A DNA stretch of 64,000 nt from Owenia fusiformis (taxonomy: Eukaryota; Annelida; Polychaeta; Sabellida; Oweniidae). A program made the position numbers and the translations under genes. How positions within the stretch are numbered: position 1 is the first letter of the stretch; every line of letters begins with the position of its first letter. The notes below the pieces were generated by a model, which was not told the origin of the DNA, ran no database searches, and saw nothing but the letters and a program-made list of their open reading frames with translations. Of this stretch, positions 53,383-64,000 are shown one piece after another. Location of the stretch: assembly GCA_903813345.2 (NCBI GenBank), contig CAIIXF020000004.1, positions 12,544,196 to 12,608,195 of the forward strand, read 5' to 3'.

Positions 53383-55327
53383 CTGAAACACACAAAGAGG
53401 ATTCTTTAATCTAAGTAGTTTACAACAATAAAAATAATATGCATATATCCATGAATTCTTATAGATCAGAATGAACTTTTAAAAACAGGACTTGAAACAA
53501 AACGAAGATGATTTTTAAATCCAGGTAGTCTCCAAAGAGTTTGAAAAAATATGTGCATTCATTATCTATGTAGCCATATAGACCTGAAATAAAAATAGAA
53601 GAAATTATTAATACAGGTAGTCTCTGACATGTATGTGAGACTGACATGTTTTCCTCAAGAACAACAATATTTATTTTTGAAATACGAGTTTCCCATTTTT
53701 TGGACCACCCTGTACATATACTAGTAAAGTATATTAATAATCTATTTACTTCAATAAAACACTGATAAAGCATTAGTTTATTAATAAACAAAAGAACAAC
53801 ATCAATTAAATGTACACTTTATCCATTCAAGCGAGACAAACAGTTATTGATTTCCACAAATACAGACTTATTTCAATGTGTTGATTTGTATGTATTGAGC
53901 CATTAACTGGTATTAAACAACAAAACCTATAATGAAAGTAGCTACAACAAAGACCATGTTTCAAAACCAACAACAATCCATCCTCACTTTTCAAAACATA
54001 CAACTTTTAAAGATAGTCACCGTTGTGATAGCCATTTAAACATGGAACAAACATTTGAAATTATCCATCTTTTTACTGGATTGTAAGAATCTAGATTTAT
54101 GCATTTGGTGTTAAAGGCTAACTTAACATACTGTATATACTGTATATGTTTTTACTCTAGAGGCCTTTAGATTTAGATATGTTCAATCTTGCTTCGGGTC
54201 CTGGTGACCCCCCCCCCCTCCTAAACACTTCATTTTTGATGGTGAAGTACTCAAAACGAAGAGATTCAGATCGATACATCACTATATTCAATGTTTTTGA
54301 AGTAATACTAGTGTATAATTACTATATTTCACTAAACAATTTATGTATAACCTTATTAGTCACCTATCTGAACAAAAAAATATGTAAATATTTTGGGTAA
54401 GTTGTTATGCCCTATATTAATTAAGATACATACAATATACCTGACCCGTAGATGACACGACTTAAGGTCATCATGTCCTGTATAATTATCCAATTAACTA
54501 AATAACCTTAAGTTGACATGACTGGAAAACCATTCTGATACTAGTCACATCTTTCCGGTTCACAAGCTAGTTTATTTATTAAGATGACTGAAAAGTGATT
54601 CTTTTTTGACTGTGTATAGTAACACCTTCAATTCAAAATAAACACATTTTTCACCAAAATATAAATACTTATATATCTTGTAAATACAGTACAGTCGTGC
54701 ATAATGAAATACCTAAAATCATTGACATTTTCATTGATGTTGTAGTTTTAGACAGTGAATTAGGAAAAACAAATAATTTATTCAAGTCAGGCCCCTAAAA
54801 ACCTAGCAAAATGATTAGGGGCACATTTCTGTATGTATTCTCAAATCTATAAAATCTTAAGTCTATTGTCAAACAACAATGACATTATGGTATCCATAGT
54901 TACAACAACAGACTTAAGAATTTATAAGTTGAAAAATGCTGACAGAAATTTAAATATCCCCTTCCAGATAAAGATGAGAAAAAATGTTTGTAAAACAAGT
55001 CCCTGTTAATATATACAAATGAAAGACCTAAAAACCATAAAAACACTTAAAAGAGAAAAAGTTATTACCTGTCAGATAATACATAGCGACAAAATGGAAG
55101 TATAGGATATGCTTTAAAATTTTTTAGTTATGGAATTTCCTTTTCATGATAATGTAATGTTACGCAGCTGTTTCACGCCAATATGTCTTAAAAGTGGTGC
55201 CTTACTTCTTAATGTTTTCTTAGCTAAAAATAGCGTGATTTTCTATCCTTGGTCTAAGAATAACTTTGTTTTAGAAAGGCATCTCTTCTAAAATGTTTTC
55301 TTAAAGTAGCATGGTCTTAATATAGCA
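53383..55327. other. FNDC3 upstream intron or 5' flank, no exon found
   Basis: AT-rich DNA. I searched both strands by eye for the missing N-terminal exon (a segment like VILVQVNPGE in vertebrates) and did not find it. AAATGTTT/TTACAAA-type motifs only. Confidence 0.4.
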
Positions 55328-55539
55328 TACTGTACTTCTACTTAATTTGGCGGCTGTTTAATTTGGTGGATCCGCCAAATTCAGTCGACACTGAATTCCC
55401 CGGTTAACTAAGTACCATGTAAATTGGTACCATTAGTACATTGTAATATTGCAAGTCTGCAAAATTAAATAACCACCAAATGTTCAAAACAGCAAATCCG
55501 CCAAAATAAGTAGTGTCAAATTAAGTCGAAGTACAGTAC
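55328..55539. mobile_element. MITE with TACTGTACTTC ends
   Basis: Left TACTGTACTTCTACTTAATT and right AATTAAGTCGAAGTACAGTA are inverted repeats. Inner TTTGGCGG...CCGCCAAA pairs too, and TTTGGTGGATCCGCCAAATT is a small palindrome near the left end. Confidence 0.78.
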
Positions 55540-56469
55540 ATCCAGACATCTATTTTTTATACTCTGTCTGAATGTACAAAGTAATCAACTGTAATCAAGG
55601 GGGGGGGGGGTGTTTATTCTGAAAGTCGTCACATCTTCTTTTTCTCAATCTGTAAACCTGTGATGGAAACTGCCACGTCTAGTCCATTTCTTTGCCTAGT
55701 TAGATAATCTTGCGATGAGAAGTGTAAAAAACAATTGGGAAAATATAAATGAAAGTGTTTGATACAAAACAACCAAAAACAAGGTATATGGAAAGCAATA
55801 CCTATGATCTCTCACACTACATTTTGCTTGTTGTCAAAAATTCTTAAACGCCCCCCCCCCCCCATCCCTTCCTGTTTTCCCATACTATCCTAAGACTGCG
55901 CTAATATTTCCCAAATGCTGATAATTTATAGGATCAAACACCAGAACAAATAAAATCAAAAAATCACAGTGACCTAAGTATCATAAATTCAATTCTTTCA
56001 ATTGTCTGATAACCCTACCAACCACTTCCTTTAAGTTAAGACTCACTTCAAAGGTAAACAGAACTATTCTTCTGAAGGTTTCAAGTGCTAAGAAATATGA
56101 CTTCCCTTCAGTGATATTACTTATGTGAGGTCATACTTTAAAATAGGATACAGAGAGAAATGAGTGGAATCAGCAAGGAATAAAGTAAATAGACATGTAG
56201 TGAACACGAGAAATTGTATAGAAATGCAAGGAAATCAAACAGTTCAATCAAATTTTAGAGAGACAATGGAGAAGACATTAAAGAATAATATTTATACATT
56301 CGGTAAACATAGCATTGAACCCCTAAATCCGGGAGCACAAAACAAATTCGTAACAATTCATGTGAAGAACTTTTACAGAGCAATATAGATGAACAAGAAG
56401 GGGAATAACCCAGAATTCATCAATGAATCTATCTTAACCTTGAGGTTCATTTTTACATGTCGATAGTTC
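55540..56469. other. No exon seen; one dispersed-repeat copy
   Basis: Holds a G10 run (55598) and a C12 run (55850). A copy of the GTCCGTCTGCTC family, in reverse, at about 56155-56290 contains GAGAAATTGTATAGAAATGC. Confidence 0.45.
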
Positions 56470-56640
56470 ATCAGGCCTGTAGCCAGGGGGGTTCAATGGG
56501 TTTGAGCGAACCCCCCTGGCCAAACATTCTTTCAAAATCATGCAGTTTTTCATAATTCTGAGCACTTTTTAAGTGATTTGGGCCATTTTTGGACCAAAAT
56601 TGTCAAAAGTGAACTCCCCTGGAATTTTCCATAAAGTGTT
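56470..56640. repeat. Dispersed CAGGGGGGTTCA repeat, inverse copy
   Basis: GCCTGTAGCCAGGGGGGTTC, AACATTCTTTCAAAATCATG, TTGGACCAAAATTGTCAAAA and GAACTCCCCTGGAATTTTCC are the reverse of the sequence at 10670-10850. Confidence 0.7.
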
Positions 56641-56919
56641 CATCAATGACTTCTGTATATATCCTCCTCTTCGGATGAACTTCAAAGGACGAACAGAAAA
56701 TCAACATGAATCCATGAAGAACCCTAGGGTTTTTCATGCTTTGAATTCTTTTCTGACATATAGTAAGTCAAGATGACATCAATTGTTGTACAGCATATCA
56801 TATAGCCTTGGAAAAAATATTTAAAAAGGGCACTAAGTTAAGTGTTTAAAGAGGCAACTGTGTCTCCTTTGTAGTGAAAAATATCAAAATCTATCAAATC
56901 CCATACCTTGAACAGGACA

Positions 56920-57010
56920 TACAGTGATAAATATCATACTTGAAATTCAAAATGGCCACCTCGCTTAATTATCCAGCATGCTTAAAACCTAAATCGATAT
57001 TGACACACAA
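56920..57010. repeat. GATAAATATCGCAC family fragment
   Basis: CAGTGATAAATATCATACTT, CAAAATGGCCACCTCGC and CCAGCATGCTTAAAACCTAA match the left part of the element at 44343. A short stretch with repeated TTGCACC(C/T) follows to 57200. Confidence 0.65.
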
Positions 57011-57503
57011 ATACTTTCCATGCACCCAAATGATATTCACTTGCACCCAATTGAATTGAAATACAATTGCGCCAATTTGAAATATGTTGCACCTTATTGA
57101 AATATGATTGCACCCCTGAAATATACTTGCATCTGATGGAAATATAATATAACATAATATGATATAATGTACAAAATAGATATATACTTGCACCTAATTG
57201 TACAATGTACCTTTTAGCCTAGATTCTCCTTAATATTTAATTAATGAGTATGTAACATTAGATAACAACTCGAATCTATTAAAATATAACATTATTTCGC
57301 ACTTAATTATTCACGATTCACAATAATATTTATAATAACTCCAGGGCATCAGACAACTCAAAGATAACATATCTCTTTGTCGAATAAATATTCATGAAAA
57401 ATGTAAAAGGACAACTTGACCGTTTTAGTCTAGCCTTATTGCCAGTGTAATTTATAGCAAGAGATTAAATCACAATACTGAGACTACGTGAACTGAAGTA
57501 GAC

Positions 57504-58960
57504 ACTCTCTTGCTAAAATGCAGGAAGAAATACAGGGTGTTCATAAAGTCTCTCTGGGGCTGAATTGAAGTAGGCACTCCCTTGCTAGAATGCAGGAAGA
57601 AATACAGGGTGTTCATAAAATCTCTCTGAAGCTGAATAGAAGTAGACACTCGCTTGATAGAATGCAGGAAGAAATACAGGGTGTTCATAAAGTCTCTCTG
57701 AGGCTGAATTGAAGTCGACACTCCCTTGCTAGAATGCAGGAAGAAATACAGGGTGTTCATAAAGTCTCTCTGAGGCTGAATTGAAGTAGGCATCCCTTGC
57801 TAGAATGCAGGAAGAAATACAGGGTGTTCATAAAGTCTCTCTGAGGCTGAATTGAAGTAGGCACTCTCTTGCTAGAATACAGGAAGAAATACAGGGTGTT
57901 CATAAAGTCTCTCTGAGGCTGAATTGAAGTAGACACTCCCTTGCTAGAATGCAGGAAGAAATACAGGGTGTTCATAAAGTCTCTCTGGGGCTGAATTGAA
58001 GTAGACACCCTTGCTAAAATACAGGAAGAAATACAGGGTGTTCATAAAGTCTCTCTGAGGCTGAATTGAAGTAGACACTCTTGCTAAAATACAGGAAGAA
58101 ATACAGGGTGTTCATAAAGTCTCTCTGAGGCTGAATTGAAGTAGACACTCTTGCTAAAATACAGGAAGAAATACAGGGTGTTCATAAAGTCTCTCTGAGG
58201 CTGAATTGAAGTAGACACTCCCTTGCTAGAATGCAGGAAGAAATACAGGGTGTTCATAAAGTCTCTCTGGGGCTGAATTGAAGTAGACACTCTTGCTAAA
58301 ATACAGGAAGAAATACAGGGTGTTCATAAAGTCTCTCTGAGGCTGAATTGAAGTAGACACTCTTGCTAAAATACAGGAAGAAATACAGGGTGTTCATAAA
58401 GTCTCTCTGAGGCTGAATTGAAGTAGACACTCTTGCTAAAATACAGGAAGAAATACAGGGTGTTCATAAAGTCTCTCTGAGGCTGAATTGAAGTCGACAC
58501 TCCCTTGCTAGAATGCAGGAAGAAATACAGGGTGTTCATAAAGTCTCTCTGAGGCTGAATTGAAGTAGGCATCCCTTGCTAGAATGCAGGAAGAAATACA
58601 GGGTGTTCATAAAGTCTCTCTGAGGCTGAATTGAAGTAGGCACTCTCTTGCTAGAATGCAGGAAGAAATACAGGGTGTTCATAAAGTCTCTCTGAGGCTG
58701 AATTGAAGTAGACACTCCCTTGCAAGAATGCAGGAAGAAATACAGGGTGTTCATAAAGTCTCTCTGAGGCTGAATTGAAGTAGGCACTCTCTTGCTAGAA
58801 TGCAGGAAGAAATACAGGGTGTTCATAAAGTCTCTCTGAGGCTGAATAGAAGTAGACACTCCCTTGCAAGAATGAAGGAATACAATGTGTCTTTTTACTG
58901 AGACTATATGAACTAATAATCACTTGCTAGAATGCAGGAAGAAATATAGGGTGTCCATAG
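57504..58960. repeat. ~70-bp tandem array, about 20 copies
   Basis: Units contain GCAGGAAGAAATACAGGGTG, TTCATAAAGTCTCTCTGAGG, CTGAATTGAAGTAGACACTC and TTGCTAGAAT. Several two- and three-unit blocks recur (CCCTTGCTAGAATG next to TTGCTAAAATA forms), showing block-wise growth. The minus strand opens repeated frames (SIQPQRDFMNTLYFFLHSSK) that I reject as genes. Right after the array, at 58950-59030, AGGGTGTCCATAG pairs with TATGGATACCCTGTA, which resembles the ends of a small transposon. Confidence 0.93.
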
Positions 58961-60037
58961 TCGATATACACTTTACACAGGCTTTGTATTGTAATCGTAA
59001 AGAAACTTTATGGATACCCTGTACTTTTACAGAATACCCTGAGCGCAGAGTTTAGTTCAAAACTAACCTCTGAATAAGCTGCACAATTTTACAATCAAGT
59101 AGCATCTTAAAAGAAAGCTTCATCAATACTCTTTGAGCATTCTTGGTCCAAGGCCAGTGTATTTCACTTCATTCTGCGGTAGCAGCAAAGCCTGTTCTTG
59201 AAGATGCTCTTTGAGTTAAAGAGAAACTTCTGAAATTGCCAGGCCAACAAGAGCTTAGGTCATTGCCAGAAGTATGATTTTCTATATGTGGCCATTTCCT
59301 TTGACGTCATTGTTAACCCGATGTTGACCAACACTGAAACAATATTAAAACTGCTTGCTGATTGGTTGAGAACATATCAGCACGGTAGACTTGAATCGAT
59401 TCACGATATGGCCTGTATTGACCATCGGCAGACGCCACAGGGCAGCTAAACTGTAAAATTGTGTAACTCATTCTGAAGTTAGTTCTGTGCACTTAGTATG
59501 CAGCTCTTACAGACAATTAATAGTGTAAGGACCTAAATAGCCTATTGTCTGCAGAAAATCCAAACTAAATTAATATCTGTTCTGTAAGTCATGGCACTCT
59601 ACCTCTCCTATGGGACAGAAACACTGTCTAAACAATAAAGTAGTTTTTATAATTTTCAATTTTATCCAATAGATCCCTGGTAACCAAAATAATGAACCCC
59701 ATTGAATTGTCATATCTAACATGTTCTAAAAAGTCTTTGATCCTAAGTCTCAGGGTATTAAAACTAATATCTCTAGGACAACAACTGAATGAATGTTCAT
59801 AATTGGTTTTGTTGTATGACTACAACAAGCTATATAAAGCAGTTTACTCAGATAAATGAGCTTGTTAATAATTTAAATGTTATCTGAACTAATATTTTGC
59901 TCAGTACTTGGAAAGTAGGCCGGGGGTGGGGTGGAGGAGGGGGGGGGGGTTAATACATGAAACTGAAGAACCGACAATGATTCAATGTTAATTCATTGAA
60001 ATTTCATTAATTCGATAAACTCCCCAGAAAATGTTTT
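58961..60037. other. No exon seen
   Basis: AT-rich DNA with a G-rich tract at 59918-59950. AATTTTGT/TTAGTTCTGTGCA pieces near 59060 and 59475 are weakly inverted (TGCACA...TGTGCA). No gene supported. Confidence 0.35.
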
Positions 60038-60178
60038 ATGCCATGGTCACATTTGCTCTAATCTTCAACATTGACACCCGGCCAATGAGTATTTTGTTCA
60101 TAACTGAATGCAACTTGAACAAAATACCCATCGGCAATTCGCCAGTACTGAAAATCAGAGCAAATGTGACCGCAGCAT
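60038..60178. mobile_element. GGTCACATTTGCTC hairpin MITE, copy 3
   Basis: ATGCCATGGTCACATTTGCT to GCAAATGTGACCGCAGCAT, with GGCCAATGAGTATTTTGTTC and GAACAAAATACCCATCGGC inside. It is the most diverged copy of the family at 49237 and 50547. Confidence 0.85.
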
Positions 60179-60689
60179 TACTCTGTTGAATTTTTCAACT
60201 GATTCTTGTACTTACTCTTTATCCCCATAAGCTGACGACACTGCACTCTGATTATTAGAGATAATTTTACAGATTAATCTTTTTAAGATCTTAATGGCCT
60301 CAAATGAATCTTTAACACCTTATATGGGAGTTTGAATATACATGTAATTATCAACACAGAATGTAATATTTGTTCTTTTTACAGTTTGAAGATTGGTGAA
60401 ATCAAAAACCATCTCTTGTTTGAAGAGTATAGACAAGTTAACTATTTCAAAGGGTAACATACGCTTGACTTAACATACAAATACTAAATGACCAATTTGC
60501 CAATGGTTAACACATTAGTAGACTTAAAGTCTGGAACAAACTGACACAGACAATAACATTTACTTAATAATGACATGACATCATAATATTATGTCATGTT
60601 TATGTCATGCCATTTCTCACTAGATTCTGAATGAATAACAAGTTATCTGGTATTTCTCTTGGATGCTGAGTTTAGGATGCATAGGAAAC

Positions 60690-61095
60690 TTTCCTGTAGT
60701 GAATCTTTGATCTATTATGTAAAAGTATAACATGTACCATCTTTCCATTAGTGAATCTTTGATCTATTATGTAAAAGTATAACATGTACCAACTTTCCTG
60801 TAGTGAATCTTTGATCTATTATGTAAAAGTATAACATGTACCAACTTTCCTGTAGTGAATCTTTGATCTATTATGTAAAAGTATAACATGTACCAACTTT
60901 CCTTTAGTGAATCTTTGATCTATTATGTAAAAGTATAACATGTACAAACTTTCCTTTAGTGAATCTTTGATCTATTATGTAAAAATATAACGTGTACCAA
61001 CTTTCCTTTAGTGAATCGTTGATGAATTATGTAAAAATCTAACGTGTACCAACTTTCCTTTTGTGAATCATTGAACTATTATGTAAAAGTATAAC
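60690..61095. repeat. ~52-bp tandem repeat, about 8 copies
   Basis: Units read CTTTCCTGTAGTGAATCTTT, GATCTATTATGTAAAAGTAT and AACATGTACCAA. The first six are nearly identical and the last two are diverged. Confidence 0.93.
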
Positions 61096-61099
61096 CAGG

Positions 61100-63620
61100 T
61101 ATGTCCATCAGTTTATAATTATATAATGCCTCTTTCTATGATGTGTAACTTTTATCAAACTTTTTAAAATAACATAGACAAACACACAACTTACATATAC
61201 AGATAATACATACTTTACCCTACTTTTCTAATGCCAAGGCTACATACCTCTCGAAAAATATTTAGATAACCAAGGCCAAGAAAGACAGACAGAAAATAAT
61301 GTATTTTAACTGATAAGAAAATGACAAAGATAGACTATTGTACTGATATAACAGCAAAAATTCCCAGAATGAATCAACCAATTGCCAATTCATTGAAACA
61401 GAATAGTATCTGTAAACCCCATTGTTTTCAAGGTAGTGAATAAAAATTTCAAGATTATGACTCCGTAAGAGGATTAATCGACATATAAGGATGATTTTCT
61501 TTAAGAGAATTCTTCTGCGTAAGAGGATTCTTCCACGTAAGAGGATCAGTCTTTTATATTAGAGGATGTTTTTTTTTCAAAGGGAGGGTGATCATCAAGT
61601 AGGAAATCTCCCATAATTCCCAGTGAAAGTTAGCTCATCATAAAAAGATGGAGGATGCTTCCCACGATTCCATTCCCTATATGGTTTATTCCCTAGAAAT
61701 GAAGATCTTTGTGATAATCTAACAAGAAGAGGACTCCCATGACCCCACAAAGAAGGGATTTCATTTCCCTTGATTTTACCACAAGAGAGGATGACTCCCA
61801 CAATGCAACACAAAGGACCGAGGAGTTCTGATTGGTCTACAATATCACATATTTAGAACTCTTATACAGCTTTAGTAATTTTGCAACGTAATGATCTCCC
61901 CAGCATTAAAGCAAGTGGGCACCTACCTGAGATTGTAAAAATAGGCTTGCAACCTCCTGAAAATCAAATTGTGTCTACTTGAAAATAAAAATCACAAAAT
62001 GAGCATATTTTGACCATTTTCAGTTTGGATTGTGAAAATGAGAATTCTGCATCCACTTGAGGAAAACCCTGGGGAGAACACTGGGGAGAACACTGCAAGG
62101 GACTCTAAAGCAGTTTCAGGTGAGACAGAAAAACCACTGTCTGGAGTTTACCTCACAAATAATTAATAACAGTCTGCTATTTACAATTACATCATATAAA
62201 ATCTTAATCATCATATACTATATACTGAATTTCTCCCTCCTCTACTTTGCACAGAATATGCCATCCTAACCAAATCATCTAATTCAAAAATATTGTCCAT
62301 GATTCTCTTTACAAATTAGTCACAAATCTGCAAGAGCCTAAACCTCAACAAAAATTCTTCAAAAGTTTGATTACATGTAATTTGTACCTACTCTCTCGAA
62401 ATAACATTCACAAATACATGTTTATGTAATATCATAATATGCCCCAGAAAATCACTTGTTAGAATCGCAAAAAAATGTGAAATATCAAATGCAATTTTGG
62501 ACATGTATTAAAAATCAACCATTGCGTGATACATTCACCGTGATCCATCAAGATATTACAATATGTGACTGAAGGTACTTTAACGCATGTGATACATTTA
62601 CACAGTTTAATCGGATAAATCAATCAGGTTTCCCCGACTACAAATACGGTTAAACCAGTATATTCCTTCATAAATACCTTGATAAATCAAAATACCTACT
62701 ACACCAGGAACTCTAAGATCAATTTAGTGAGCTCTGTTTTGTAAGGTAGTTCCAGGTGTGCACTGAATGTTCATCTAAACTACCCTTTGCAAGAAGTTTT
62801 CACACTCTACAATAATGCAAAACATTTGAACTCATCAAGCCAATCACAGCCTGTCATCCTCAGTCTCCTCGTATGATTCGCAATCAGTGCACACCTGTGT
62901 TTCTACATTATTATCTGATTGGTTGAACATGTATATGTAACAAAATCATCGGTTATAGTTAGAGGGTATTACACTACTAGATAATGAGATCAGGGTAATC
63001 CAAACAGGATGGGAATATACATAGATAAAGCAGAGAACATGTTGTTCAATCCTTCCTGTTCTACTTGTTTCAAAAGCCAGGTATTCAAGTGCTAGTTGCT
63101 ATTCATAGAAACCAAGACCCCTACAATTTGTGAAAAACAAAGTGACCAGGATTTGTATTCAATTAGCAAACAGAAACACGGGTCAAATCAAAACAGGGTA
63201 GTTATAAACTATCCTCTGCCCATCCTTCTTCAAAGGTCTTCATTTATGCTTTAATTCTGGAAAGAAGTGAAATACCCTTGGACCAAGGATGCCCTCTGCC
63301 TAGTATAGACTACTATATCAGCCCCGCCCCCATGACCAATACTTGTGACAGTTCAGGTCATAAATCATTTCAAACCTACAGTCTTGACCTTTTCTCAACC
63401 AATCAGTGAGCTGGAAGGAATACATGCTAAATGCATGCACAATAATTATGCAATGATATGACCAAATACAGAAAGTTGTCCGTATTTCGACAACAGACTC
63501 TAATAATTAGCTCGATGAGTTCAGAGATCTCATTGAAAACTGAAAGAGTGAAGATGAAGCTCTCTTTTGAGGAAGCGAAGTCAATTTGCAAAAGGTATAA
63601 AGGAATAGAATGAATGATGC
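61100..63620. other. No exon seen; CCAAT-box-like cluster
   Basis: Short GTAAGAGGATT units at 61465-61565. No splice-bounded homology. CCAATCA or its complement occurs at about 62840, 62918 and 63402, with GCCCCGCCCCC at 63322 and GACCAATAC at 63333. These could belong to a promoter, but no transcription start or first exon can be assigned. Confidence 0.3.
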
Positions 63621-64000
63621 TTTCATGATGCATTAGGATGTATTATCTTTCACGATGCATTAGGATGTATTATCTTTCATGATGCATTAGGATGTATTAT
63701 CTTTCATGATGCATTAGGATGTATTATCTTTCATGATGCATTAGGATGTATTATCTTTCATGATGCATTAGGATGTATTATCTTTCATGATGCATTAGGA
63801 TGTATTATCTTTCATGATGCATTAGGATGTATTATCTTTCATGATGCATTAGGATGTATTATCTTTCATGATGCATTAGGATGTATTATCTTTCATGATG
63901 CATTAGGATGTATTATCTTTCATGATGCATTAGGATGTATTATCTTTCATGATGCATTAGGATGTATTATCTTTCATGATGCATTAGGATGTATTATCTT
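63621..64000. repeat. 27-bp satellite running off the window
   Basis: The unit CATGATGCATTAGGATGTAT plus TATCTTT is repeated 14 times. After the first unit boundary (CACGATG) the copies are identical to the end of the window, so the array is longer than seen. Confidence 0.97.

Noticed and set aside
57470-58859. Minus-strand frames with SIQPQRDFMNTLYFFLHSSK repeats
   Set aside because: By-products of the ~70-bp tandem array; each frame breaks when the unit length slips by a base.
61595-61813. Minus-strand frame as the missing FNDC3 N-terminal exon
   Set aside because: The peptide (DELTFTGNYG and surrounding) does not resemble the VNPGE...TIRREDG region expected, and no suitable donor closes the split Gly codon.

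Overview
The window is eukaryotic. Every recognisable gene is split into short exons bounded by AG/GT (one possibly GC) splice sites, introns run from about 75 bases to 5.5 kb, the base composition is AT-rich, and minisatellites and small inverted-repeat transposons are dense. Gene content (a NALCN auxiliary factor and a nine-FN3 FNDC3 protein) is animal. The repeat style (many MITEs, a Penelope-like relic, tRNA-type SINEs, TTAA-ended elements) suggests a marine invertebrate, possibly a non-vertebrate deuterostome. The species cannot be named from the sequence.

Layout. (1) 1-950, plus strand: the last two exons of a NALF/FAM155-family gene, with the start of the first visible exon tandemly duplicated together with its splice acceptor. 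(2) 951-22262: about 21 kb with no gene I can support. It holds minisatellites, an 850-bp foldback element, several MITEs, a decayed Penelope-like reverse transcriptase (11.8-12.6 kb) and a tRNA-derived SINE (13.1 kb). (3) 22263-53382, minus strand: 23 exons of one FNDC3 gene. All intron phases agree, giving one continuous frame of about 1,115 codons with a Pro/His-rich N-terminal part, nine fibronectin type III domains and a C-terminal membrane anchor. The N-terminal exon(s), roughly 60 residues by comparison with vertebrate FNDC3, were not found. (4) 53383-64000: the upstream intron or 5' flank of FNDC3, again repeat-rich, ending inside a near-perfect 27-bp satellite that runs off the window.

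The two genes converge tail to tail. They have no known shared pathway: NALF proteins help the NALCN sodium-leak channel reach the membrane, and FNDC3 proteins are membrane-anchored FN3 proteins.

The most unusual signal is the repeated duplication of exon/intron junctions. FNDC3 exon 7 carries its 3' end plus splice donor as a 75-bp unit in 13 copies, all in frame and all with a consensus donor. The NALF exon has its acceptor and first codons duplicated with a 109-bp period. Other FNDC3 donors sit at the edge of tandem repeats or diverged exon copies, and three donors have the same MITE 26-30 bases downstream. A 3.6-kb TTAA-ended element in FNDC3 intron 14 carries an unexplained cluster of palindromic GCGCGCAGTTTG motifs.
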